IMG/VR virus record: IMGVR_UViG_3300009285_002221
Span: 1 to 38,764 of that record
DNA: 38,764 bases
Source: a virus
Reading direction: 5' to 3' (one strand)
Positions within the stretch are counted from its first letter, which is position 1. Each line of letters begins with the position of its first letter. Positions 22,397-28,790 of the stretch are shown piece after piece. The position numbers and the translations under genes were made by a program. The notes under the pieces were generated by a model. The model was not told the origin of the DNA. It saw nothing but the letters and a program-made list of their open reading frames with translations, and made no database searches.

Positions 22397-22808
22397 GATA
22401 AAAACAGCGAAAAGAGATGGAGAAACGCTTTGGTCTTTTGCGCTTTTCGGCAACAGTTACACAAAAGGAACAGAAAGTGAGAACATTGAACAACTGGAAG
22501 AAGTGGTGAAAGTAACCATCAAGATAGCAGTTAGTGAGTACCTCAAAGAGGGGAAAAAATTGTATAGCTCGGGAAACGTCAATGTCGACTTCATTGAGAA
22601 AGAAATAAAAGATGGTCAGGCAGTTGTAACGTCCCCAAAATTCTTAAAGGCACTGAAAGAGATATCTGCGTACACGTCCCAATTCCCTGTTTATGTGGAC
22701 ATATTTTTGTCGTTTACCTATACAAGGGAAGGCGATACCTTTTACTTTCTTGACCACACAGAAGAAAATAAAAGGTGGGCTAGTGTGTTGGATGAGTTCA
22801 GAAGATAA
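22377..22808 (+). CDS. Hypothetical protein
   Basis: A 143-residue protein with no recognised motif. The sequence alternates beta-like (MKIYDVEIKTAKR, LWSFALFGNS) and helical segments (IEQLEEVVKVTIKIAVSEYL), and later FPVYVDIFLSFTYTREGDTF. It looks soluble and compact. It overlaps the zinc-ribbon gene before it and is followed by short genes on the same strand. Confidence 0.55.
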   Translation: MKIYDVEIKTAKRDGETLWSFALFGNSYTKGTESENIEQLEEVVKVTIKIAVSEYLKEGKKLYSSGNVNVDFIEKEIKDGQAVVTSPKFLKALKEISAYTSQFPVYVDIFLSFTYTREGDTFYFLDHTEENKRWASVLDEFRR

Positions 22809-22812
22809 AGAT

Positions 22813-22944
22813 ATGCTACGCAAGATTTACAATTTTTGGTTCTTTGTCGGTAGGTCGCTTTACAAGAAAGGTCGGCTCAAAGTCCCCCATAAGAAGAGAT
22901 TGGGCTGGTTGTGGCCGAGGTATCTCACATGGAAATCAAAGTAA
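22813..22944 (+). CDS. Very small basic protein
   Basis: A 43-residue frame, MLRKIYNFWFFVGRSLYKKG then RLKVPHKKRLGWLWP, strongly basic and aromatic. It starts 4 bases after the previous gene and its stop directly precedes the ATG of the next. The last codons (ATGGAAATCAAAGTAAAATG region) repeat the first bases of the next gene, a 14-base direct repeat. It may be a real small protein; coding evidence is weak. Confidence 0.35.
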   Translation: MLRKIYNFWFFVGRSLYKKGRLKVPHKKRLGWLWPRYLTWKSK

Positions 22945-22945
22945 A

Positions 22946-23365
22946 ATGGAAATCAAAGTAAAAAAACAGAAGCCGCCGAACTGGAATGATATTGTCAAAG
23001 CATTTCCCGCTGTGAACTGGGAAAGACCCCTTGCCTTTGCTTACGAAGATACTATATACCACAACCTTGAGAAAATGACGGAGCACCTGCTAGTACACGA
23101 ATCCACTCACCTTCAACAGCAAGAGTTTGGCAAAAAAACTAAAGAATGGTGGGACAAGTATATCCAAGACCCCCAATTCAGAGTCTCTCAAGAAATAGAG
23201 GCGTACGGGAATCAGTATAAGTTTGTTAGGGCAAGGACTAGCGCGAAAGGAGCGGACAACTTTCTCGATCAATGCGCCTACGCCCTATCCGGGGAAATCT
23301 ATAACAACGCTATTTCCTTCGTAGAGGCAAGGAGCAAAATAAGGAATCGTGCTAAAAATGCTTAA
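22946..23365 (+). CDS. Putative zinc metallopeptidase-like protein (HExxH)
   Basis: From ATG 22946 the protein has 139 residues. LLVHESTHLQQQ (HESTH, 51-55) is an HExxH zinc site, and QEIEAYGNQYKF downstream offers a Glu as a possible third ligand, as in gluzincin-like peptidases. The protein is small for a protease and could be inactive. Its role is unknown; a virion-associated or host-takeover function is possible. It overlaps the HNH gene that follows by 17 bases. Confidence 0.55.
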   Translation: MEIKVKKQKPPNWNDIVKAFPAVNWERPLAFAYEDTIYHNLEKMTEHLLVHESTHLQQQEFGKKTKEWWDKYIQDPQFRVSQEIEAYGNQYKFVRARTSAKGADNFLDQCAYALSGEIYNNAISFVEARSKIRNRAKNA

Positions 23366-23681
23366 CTTCTTCAAAAGATTATTGGGATCAGAGACCATGA
23401 GGGCTCTGGGAGCAAAGCGCGACCCGCGATGGCGGGAAGTGAGAAATAAGTTCGCAAAAGAAAACCCATTTTGTATGGTTTGCGATAGCAAGAGAGTTGA
23501 TGTCCATCACATTATCCCGTTCTCTCAAGACCCAGCACTAGAACTCGATTACATGAATCTTACGAGCTTGTGCCGGGATCACCATTTCTTCATAGGCCAC
23601 CTTAACTCATGGCGTAGTTACAACGTAACGGTATTGTCGGATGCCGCCCACTGGAGATATAAGATACAAACAAGACCATAA
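23349..23681 (+). CDS. HNH endonuclease
   Basis: The 110-residue protein shows RWREVRNKFAKENPFCMVCD, then VDVHHIIPFSQDP and DYMNLTSLCRDHHFFIGHL. This is a canonical HNH domain with zinc-binding Cys pair, catalytic HH, Asn and His. Such genes sit near terminases in many phages, where they help packaging, but here it is 2.4 kb before the small terminase candidate. It may instead be a homing endonuclease. Starts at 23358 or 23397 are also possible. The stop codon shares a base with the next ATG (TAATG). Confidence 0.8.
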   Translation: MLKMLNFFKRLLGSETMRALGAKRDPRWREVRNKFAKENPFCMVCDSKRVDVHHIIPFSQDPALELDYMNLTSLCRDHHFFIGHLNSWRSYNVTVLSDAAHWRYKIQTRP

Positions 23682-23824
23682 TGGCTAAAAAAAACAAAAA
23701 TGTAAGATGCGACATCTGTTCAAAATTATTCCACTCAAAGAATATGTTTGAGGAGCACTGTAATCGTTGCAAGCAGAAGATTGAATCGGGAGCAATTTTT
23801 ACAAAGAAAGCTAGGGATTTTTGA
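23681..23824 (+). CDS. Small C2H2/Cys-rich zinc-finger protein
   Basis: A 47-residue product: basic start MAKKNKNVRCDICSKLFHSK, then FEEHCNRCKQKI. CDIC...H...HCNRC fits a single zinc finger. Its ATG overlaps the HNH stop (TAATG). It is the last plus-strand gene before the minus-strand operon. It might act together with the HNH protein, by coupling only. Confidence 0.5.
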   Translation: MAKKNKNVRCDICSKLFHSKNMFEEHCNRCKQKIESGAIFTKKARDF

Positions 23825-23962
23825 AACTTTTACAAAAGGTTTCCACGGATTTTGCCCATTATTTCGTTATTTCAAGTTTGCACCGCCTCACCTAATGTTT
23901 CGGTCTTATCGCGCCGCCCGGCTTGCGCCTCTAGGCAAGCCCGCCGGCAAGCGCGAGAAAAC

Positions 23963-23991
23963 AAAAAAACCGCATGTCCCGTGTCATGCGG
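23963..23991 (-). terminator. Terminator of the minus-strand operon
   Basis: CCGCATG (23970-23976) and CATGCGG (23985-23991) form a 7-bp stem; on the minus strand it is followed by seven Ts (23969-23963). It lies about 50 bases after the last minus-strand gene. The 217-base gap 23825-24041 also has GC-rich repeats of GCTTGC/GCAAGC (23921-23952) and no gene. Confidence 0.8.
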
Positions 23992-24041
23992 CTTGTTGTG
24001 AAGCGATGCGGCCATTATGGCGTTGTCGCTTGTTGCAAGCG

Positions 24042-24791
24042 TTATTTATTTAATTCTCTTTTTATTCCCTTCGCTAGTCGCTTAATTTGCTCATTGTTGT
24101 CTTCGAGCAAAGCTCCGAGCGTTTTATTGTATCCTAGCGCATCTTTTCGCTTATCTTCCTTATCTTGCGCCTCCCAGTCTTCATATGCGCATTTTAGCGC
24201 ATCCGGAAGTATCTTGAGCATGCACTCCACGGCCTCATTGAATGCGGATATATCATCAGCAATCTTCGATAGCTCGTGTGTTTCTTTTTCTTCCAGCTCT
24301 TCCGCATCATACTTGAAGTAAAAACCTGAATTTTTACTATCCCAGTATTTATTCCAATACAATGTTGCTCCCATTCTTCCATGTTGGTATACATGATACA
24401 AGTCATGCTCCATACATGCGCCATCCGATGTTATTCCCGGTACCTGCTTATCAATTATACCTAGCTTTTTGGCTTCGGCATAACTCATCCAGCGACGATA
24501 TGCATCAATGTAACTCCGGCCATTATAGCCATTGTCTTTTTTGAAGTCATCGGCCGTGCATATAACTTTTCGAGCGCATCCGCATAGGTTACGATTGCCC
24601 GAGTCATTGCGCGGCTCATACTTCCATACTTCGATAAAGTCTTCTATGAGCATTGCGCAAGTATCCCAGAATATAATATTGGGAGCTTCCTCGGGAGCAT
24701 CGGGCAACTTCATTCCCAGTGTAGATATATTGTGATGTATATCCGCATCGCTCATTATGCGCTTTATAATATTATTCACTGACATCTTCAT
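24042..24791 (-). CDS. Hypothetical protein of the antirestriction operon
   Basis: A 249-residue protein, last in the minus-strand operon. It carries VNNIIKRIMSDADIHHNIST, a Cys-containing part (NRNLCGCARKVICTADD), GACMEHDLYHVYQHGRMGAT and a long acidic/charged helical C-terminus. Its HDLYH is similar to HxxxH metal sites but is not a known motif. Operon partners suggest counter-defence, which is inference by context only. Between this gene and the next one lie hairpins TGAGCGGTAGCCGCTCA (24829-24845) and CCGGGATAATCCGG (24853-24866). Confidence 0.55.
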   Translation of the reverse strand: MKMSVNNIIKRIMSDADIHHNISTLGMKLPDAPEEAPNIIFWDTCAMLIEDFIEVWKYEPRNDSGNRNLCGCARKVICTADDFKKDNGYNGRSYIDAYRRWMSYAEAKKLGIIDKQVPGITSDGACMEHDLYHVYQHGRMGATLYWNKYWDSKNSGFYFKYDAEELEEKETHELSKIADDISAFNEAVECMLKILPDALKCAYEDWEAQDKEDKRKDALGYNKTLGALLEDNNEQIKRLAKGIKRELNK

Positions 24792-24882
24792 TTTTTAATG
24801 TACCCACCCACGGGATAGTGAGCTTTATTGAGCGGTAGCCGCTCATCATAGGGCCGGGATAATCCGGCACTATGTCAGAGGC

Positions 24883-25392
24883 CTAAAGATTCCTAAAATA
24901 ATATCCCCCCTCCTCGCTATAGTCATACATCAACTCACGCGCGGCATATTCCCAGTCTATGCACGTTTGAGGCCATACGGCGCTCTTATCAATACTCCCT
25001 AACTGCTCGGCCATATCCTGCGCGAACTCCTCATGGTTTACAAACTTACCGGCGAAAGCCTCCTCGAAGTCTTCAAGCTTCCCGATATTCAATGATAGAT
25101 AAGCCGCGACCGCTTCCGCTCCATGCTCATCTACTAGGCGCATTTCCTCCTCGTACTGCTCCGCCGCTCCCTCGTCCTCGTCATTCTCCGGCTTCCATTC
25201 CTTAAACTCGCGCACCGTCATATTACGCGCTACGAAAAACTCTTTTCCGACCCGCGCGTATGCACCATAGACCGGCTCGCCCTTGTCGTTGTGCGTTGTG
25301 GGCTCGCCGACAAGGAAAGCATCGGCGCGCATAATAGCAGGCGGCAACACTTCCAGCATTTCATTATATATCCGTTCTGGTATTTTTTTCAT
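24883..25392 (-). CDS. ArdA-like antirestriction protein
   Basis: The 169-residue acidic protein has the ArdA C-terminal pattern: AVAAYLSLNIGKLEDFEEAF, then AGKFVNHEEFAQDMAEQLG and CIDWEYAARELMYDYSEEGG with a final YYFRNL. ArdA mimics DNA and blocks type I restriction enzymes. The N-terminal part (LPPAIMRADAFLVGEPTTHN and onward) is a separate small domain seen with other phage antirestriction-like proteins. No Shine-Dalgarno is present upstream. Together with two phage methyltransferases this would give several layers of restriction avoidance. Confidence 0.75.
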   Translation of the reverse strand: MKKIPERIYNEMLEVLPPAIMRADAFLVGEPTTHNDKGEPVYGAYARVGKEFFVARNMTVREFKEWKPENDEDEGAAEQYEEEMRLVDEHGAEAVAAYLSLNIGKLEDFEEAFAGKFVNHEEFAQDMAEQLGSIDKSAVWPQTCIDWEYAARELMYDYSEEGGYYFRNL

Positions 25393-25417
25393 GTTTTTAC
25401 TAATTAATTAAACTATT

Positions 25418-25639
25418 TTATGCACTCTCGACAAGCGCATACTCCCAGCCGGGCACATACTCGCCCCAACCCTCCCGCTCCAATCCCTCGAACAGCTCTC
25501 GCGCTTCCTCGAACTCTTTTTCGCGGGCTACTGTAACCCCATACTGATTCTCCAGCCGGTACGTTCCCATCACATCTTGAAACGCTACCAGCCGCGCCCC
25601 GCCTTCTGCAACCACCGCGCACAATGCTAGTTTATTCAT
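25418..25639 (-). CDS. Hypothetical acidic protein
   Basis: From ATG (25639) the protein has 73 residues and is acidic, especially REKEFEEARELFEGLEREGW and GEYVPGWEYALVESA. It begins MNKLALCAVVAEGGARLVAF. It may be a DNA mimic like its neighbour ArdA, but this is speculative. A TTG four codons upstream is a less likely start. Confidence 0.5.
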   Translation of the reverse strand: MNKLALCAVVAEGGARLVAFQDVMGTYRLENQYGVTVAREKEFEEARELFEGLEREGWGEYVPGWEYALVESA

Positions 25640-25704
25640 GGTATTGTTCAACTCTTATTTTTTAAACGCTTCATATTCGATCCTATGAGGCCGTTTTTTG
25701 GTAT

Positions 25705-25893
25705 TTAATCAACTATTGCATAAATATACCCATTCGTCGTTCTGTATAGATCGTAAGGTCCATCGGACTCCTTTTTTTGCATCTCATTCAACGAATCTCT
25801 TTTTTTTGTTAGACCTCTAAGAACAAGCCACCCATGAAACTCGCGCCGCCCAATATCCAACACAGAACCATCTCGCGTCTTTATTGTGTACAT
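25705..25893 (-). CDS. Hypothetical small protein, first in minus-strand operon
   Basis: A 62-residue protein starting MYTIKTRDGSVLDIGRREFH with NGYIYAIVD at the end; beta-like ends and a charged helical centre (LTKKRDSLNEMQKKESDGPY). Not recognised. It is the first gene after the minus-strand promoter. Upstream, GAAATAAAATACA shows no ribosome-binding site. Confidence 0.5.
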   Translation of the reverse strand: MYTIKTRDGSVLDIGRREFHGWLVLRGLTKKRDSLNEMQKKESDGPYDLYRTTNGYIYAIVD

Positions 25894-25951
25894 TGTATTT
25901 TATTTCTATTATCACCGGCACGCCCTTTATGTATTTACCGGTTATACCATA

Positions 25952-25995
25952 AGTATATCACAAGCCGTAAGACATTGCAACCCCCCTGTGCATAA
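25952..25995 (-). promoter_or_regulatory. Minus-strand promoter of the ardA operon with DnaA box
   Basis: On the minus strand TTGCAA (25980-25975), 17 bp, TATACT (25957-25952). A perfect TTATGCACA box (25995-25987) is 6 bp upstream of the -35, separated by six Gs. The box lies between divergent promoters and may serve both. Confidence 0.75.
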
Positions 25996-26045
25996 CTCCA
26001 TGGCTAGTTTAGTCAGCTAAACTATGCTATTGTATAGATACAACA
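25987..26045 (+). promoter_or_regulatory. Late promoter region with operator site 3
   Basis: TAGTTTAGTCAGCTAAACTA (26005-26024) contains the operator 14-mer at 26008-26021. -10 candidates are TATGCT (26023-26028) or TATAGA (26033-26038); the operator covers the spacer or -35 region. The DnaA box (25987-25995) is upstream. The first late gene starts at 26101 after a terminator hairpin. Confidence 0.6.
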
Positions 26046-26049
26046 CCAG

Positions 26050-26094
26050 CCGGGCTCTCCCCGGACACCACCGCGCCATAACAGGCGCTTTTTT
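26050..26094 (+). terminator. Leader hairpin and intrinsic terminator before first late gene
   Basis: CCGGG-CTCTC-CCCGG (26050-26064) is followed by GCGCC-ATAACA-GGCGC (26073-26088) and six Ts (26089-26094), only six bases before ATG 26101. It lies 40-60 bases after the late promoter, so most transcripts would end here unless something prevents it. Confidence 0.75.
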
Positions 26095-26100
26095 CATTCA

Positions 26101-26601
26101 ATGGCTAGGATAAAACGGAACAGACAACCTAACGGGCAATATGTAGCCCTCAAGGATAAGCCGCAACTAATAGACCTGCGACAGTCTTTATTTTGGCTTT
26201 ACTATACGGATCGCCAAAACCACCCCCAAACATTCTCTAATGCATTACAAAGCGCCTTAAAAGCAGGATACACTAAAGAGTATGCAAAAACCATAATATC
26301 GCAGTTACCGGCTTGGATATCAGAAAGTATCAGAAGGATGAAAAGTGAGAATATGATAGCGAAGGCGGAAAGGAATATTGAGAGAGATTTAGATATGCAG
26401 ATAGAGGACAAAAACGGATATAACAAGCATAAACACAGTATTCAACAGGATTCCAGCAAGTTCGTTCTCGAAGCTCGCACTATCGAATATAAAAAGAACC
26501 AAGTACCGGCACCGGCCAACTTAACCATTCTACAATTCAACTACAACCCTCCCAAAGACAATAAAGTGATAGAGAATGATGTAACGGATAGTAACGGATG
26601 A
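26101..26601 (+). CDS. Terminase small subunit-like DNA-binding protein
   Basis: The 166-residue protein has PQTFSNALQSALKAGYTKEY, then AKTIISQLPAWISESI. This resembles the helix-turn-helix of small terminase subunits ('N..qaal.AGYs...A....'), which recognise the packaging site. A charged helix (AKAERNIERDLDMQIED) and a short Pro-rich end follow. It is the first gene of the late operon, 0.7 kb before the large terminase, and a cluster of 7-base repeats lies at its 3' end. Family assignment rests on context and a weak motif. Confidence 0.6.
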   Translation: MARIKRNRQPNGQYVALKDKPQLIDLRQSLFWLYYTDRQNHPQTFSNALQSALKAGYTKEYAKTIISQLPAWISESIRRMKSENMIAKAERNIERDLDMQIEDKNGYNKHKHSIQQDSSKFVLEARTIEYKKNQVPAPANLTILQFNYNPPKDNKVIENDVTDSNG

Positions 26602-26603
26602 TT

Positions 26604-26664
26604 ACGCTAACGTCACGCTAACGTTACGCTAACTACATATATTGTCACGCTAACGTCACGCTAA
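26604..26664. repeat. Phased ACGCTAA repeats, candidate packaging (pac/cos) site
   Basis: ACGCTAA occurs at 26604, 26615, 26626, 26647 and 26658; intervals 11, 11, 21 and 11 bp keep the copies on one face of the helix. Linkers are CGTC, CGTT or similar. Two GTAACGGAT copies, 10 bp apart, directly precede (26581-26599). The array lies between the small terminase candidate and the large terminase. Confidence 0.7.
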
Positions 26665-26672
26665 GAATAACT

Positions 26673-26891
26673 ATGAAATGTACTAATTGTGATAAGGAGT
26701 TTAACGCTAAACGATCAACGGCAAAGTATTGCGACGCAAAGTGTAGGAAGCAATCAAGCCGCAAGCCGGACAAAAAACATTGCCTCACTTGCTCATGCTT
26801 CAATAAGTCCGCAGAACCAACAACGATAATGCGCCGCGCTCATCCCTCTTCTTGCTTCTGTGCTCTATGTAGACGAGATAAGGGCATATAA
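26673..26891 (+). CDS. Small zinc-finger protein
   Basis: The 72-residue product has CTNCDKEFNAKRSTAKYCDA then KCRKQSSR, a zinc-ribbon pattern common in phage proteins, and a second set CLTCSCFNKS...CFCALCRR. Basic residues dominate, so it may bind nucleic acid. It lies directly after the repeat array and before the large terminase and may assist packaging; this is inferred from place only. Confidence 0.6.
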   Translation: MKCTNCDKEFNAKRSTAKYCDAKCRKQSSRKPDKKHCLTCSCFNKSAEPTTIMRRAHPSSCFCALCRRDKGI

Positions 26892-27148
26892 CCGCATAAC
26901 CAAGCCATTTAATGGCGATGTGTCGCAAAATGCATATTGTGCGACAGATGATTAAGCTCTATATCGCTCTATGCAGCACGATATACCTTGTATGTACCCT
27001 TACCCCTCAAACACAAAAACAAAGCGCCTACGTTGATTCTGGTAGATATTGGTAGATATACAGAGGGTAGGGGGATAGTGAAGGGGGGGAGGGGGGTGTT
27101 TTCCTGCGTAGTTATTCCTATACACATAGCAACCCAATTTTTTCTAAA
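26892..27148. other. Intergenic stretch with two hairpins and G-rich runs
   Basis: TGTCGCA/TGCGACA (26921-26927, 26940-26946) and TATATCG/CGATATA (26960-26966, 26979-26985) each form 7-bp stems without T tails. A direct repeat TGGTAGATA follows, then G-rich runs (27084-27098). There is no gene; it may be part of the packaging site or a leftover of recombination. Confidence 0.5.
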
Positions 27149-27295
27149 ATGAAACCCTACATCCTCTTTGTTCTCAAGCAATTAAAAAGAAACCTCTGCA
27201 AATGCGGTAAGCAGGGGGAATATATTTTGCGCGGGGGAAAAACGGTTTACGACATTAAGCTAATATGCAAACAATGTTATGGACATAACAATTAA
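27149..27295 (+). CDS. Very small zinc-ribbon protein
   Basis: A 48-residue frame: MKPYILFVLKQLKRNLCKCG, then KQGEYILRGGKTVYD and LICKQCYGHNN. The C-x-C and C-x2-C pairs 21 residues apart could bind zinc. It overlaps the large terminase ATG by 17 bases, which suggests coupling. Not recognised. Confidence 0.45.
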   Translation: MKPYILFVLKQLKRNLCKCGKQGEYILRGGKTVYDIKLICKQCYGHNN

Positions 27296-28709
27296 TCCTA
27301 CTCGAAAACAGCACGAGGCATATCAGTTTATAAATGATGAGATAACGACTGAACTGCTGTTCGGAGGAGCGGCGGGGCCGGGGAAGTCCTGGCTTATTTG
27401 CGAATGGTTGATGACGCAATGTTTGAGATTCCCCATGGCAAGATTCCTTCTCGGAAGAAATGAATTGAAGCAATTAAAAGCCACCACGCTGAATACCCTT
27501 TTCAAAGTGTTCCGACACCACGGGTTAAAGAAAGATGTTCACTGGAATTATAATGGGCAGGCAGGAATTATTACTTTTCACAATGGATCGGAGATTTTGC
27601 TTATGGAATTAAAGTTAAACCCCTCCGACCCCGAAATGCAGGACTTAGGTTCTTTGGAACTGACGGGAGCCGCGGTGGATGAGGCTGGGGAAATATCCCA
27701 AAAGGCATACGATATTCTGACTACGAGGATAGGGAGGAATAACGAGTTTACCTTCGGGGGAAAAACGGAGAAGATAAAACCCGTCTTGGTATTGGCCTCA
27801 AACCCGATGAAGAATTTTTTATATCGGCTATTTTACAAACCGTGGAAGTTGGGGGAGTTATCGGAACACAGGGCGTTCGTTCAGGCGTTCGTGCAGGACA
27901 ATCCTTATTTGGATGAAACTTACATACAACAGCTTCGCAGGATTTCCGACAGGCAAACGAAACAAAGACTGCTTTACGGGAATTGGGAATATGACGACGA
28001 TCCGGCGAGATTGATTGACTACGATTCCATAACCGATCTGTTCACCAATCCTCCCGAAAAAGGGGAAAAGTACCTGACGGCGGACATAGCGAGGTTAGGA
28101 AAGGATAAGACCGTTATCCTTCTTTGGGACGGATTCCATGTTTACGGAGTTCACGTTTACGAAAAACAAACCCTTGATAAAACCACTCAAGCTATTCGGG
28201 ATATTGCGTTCAAAGAAAAAATCCCCTATTCCCATATCGCAGTAGACGAGATAGGAGTGGGGGGAGGGGTATCGGATAATCTGCCCGGCACTAAGGGGTT
28301 CATTGCCAACTCTTCTCCCCTGCCGGACGGTTCTGAAGATATACCTAACTTTGCTAATCTAAAATCGCAATGTGCATTTAAGCTGGCCATGCACGTTGTT
28401 GAACACAGAATGTCCGTAAACCCCGATACGCTTAACGAAGGGCAGAAAAATGAGTTTATCGAGGAGTTTGAAATTATTAAAGATAAAGACCCCGACAAAG
28501 AAGGGAAGCCGAGAATACAAAGTAAAGAAGAAATGAAGATAGAGTTGGGTAGGTCGCCGGACTTTTTGGATGCGGCGATAATCCGAATGATGTTTGAATT
28601 AAAACTTCCGCACATGAGTTCCATTATGCACATCAGAAAACCAACTCCCTCAATGGCTGTTTCTGTTTCGGGAGGAGATAAATTGAATGTGAGAAAGCCA
28701 TGGCAATAG
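27279..28709 (+). CDS. terL: Terminase large subunit
   Basis: The 476-residue protein has both terminase domains. ATPase: Walker A GGAAGPGKS (29-37), Walker B TGAAVDEAGEI (D134, E135) and the coupling motif VLVLASNP. Nuclease: LTADIARLGKDKT (D269), AVDEIGVGGGV (D323) and SPDFLDAAI (D428/D431), the RNase H-like metal-binding acidic residues. It pumps DNA into the prohead and cuts it. Length is typical. A perfect TTATGCACA lies at 28624-28632 inside the gene without a visible promoter. Confidence 0.95.
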   Translation: MDITINPTRKQHEAYQFINDEITTELLFGGAAGPGKSWLICEWLMTQCLRFPMARFLLGRNELKQLKATTLNTLFKVFRHHGLKKDVHWNYNGQAGIITFHNGSEILLMELKLNPSDPEMQDLGSLELTGAAVDEAGEISQKAYDILTTRIGRNNEFTFGGKTEKIKPVLVLASNPMKNFLYRLFYKPWKLGELSEHRAFVQAFVQDNPYLDETYIQQLRRISDRQTKQRLLYGNWEYDDDPARLIDYDSITDLFTNPPEKGEKYLTADIARLGKDKTVILLWDGFHVYGVHVYEKQTLDKTTQAIRDIAFKEKIPYSHIAVDEIGVGGGVSDNLPGTKGFIANSSPLPDGSEDIPNFANLKSQCAFKLAMHVVEHRMSVNPDTLNEGQKNEFIEEFEIIKDKDPDKEGKPRIQSKEEMKIELGRSPDFLDAAIIRMMFELKLPHMSSIMHIRKPTPSMAVSVSGGDKLNVRKPWQ

Positions 28710-28761
28710 TTATACACAGAACACAATGATAATAACGTCAAATTATTTTATAATTAAGGTA
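28710..28761 (+). promoter_or_regulatory. Second late promoter with DnaA box
   Basis: A perfect TTATACACA box starts at 28710, directly after the terminase stop, and -10 TATAAT is at 28749-28754. The -35 position (28726-28731, ATGATA) is poor. The start near 28761 coincides with the first bases of the terminator hairpin. Confidence 0.65.
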
Positions 28762-28762
28762 C

Positions 28763-28790
28763 ACGCCGCTAACAGCTCGGCGTATTTTTT
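28763..28790 (+). terminator. Terminator-like hairpin directly before the portal ATG
   Basis: ACGCCG (28763-28768), nine-base loop, CGGCGT (28778-28783), A, six Ts (28785-28790), then ATG at 28791. The hairpin is the whole 5' leader of the transcript. The sequence TACACGCCGCT recurs in the hairpin at 31696. Confidence 0.75.

Noticed and set aside
28624-28632. TTATGCACA box inside terL
   Set aside because: Perfect match, but no -10 follows at the usual distance; about one chance match is expected in the window.
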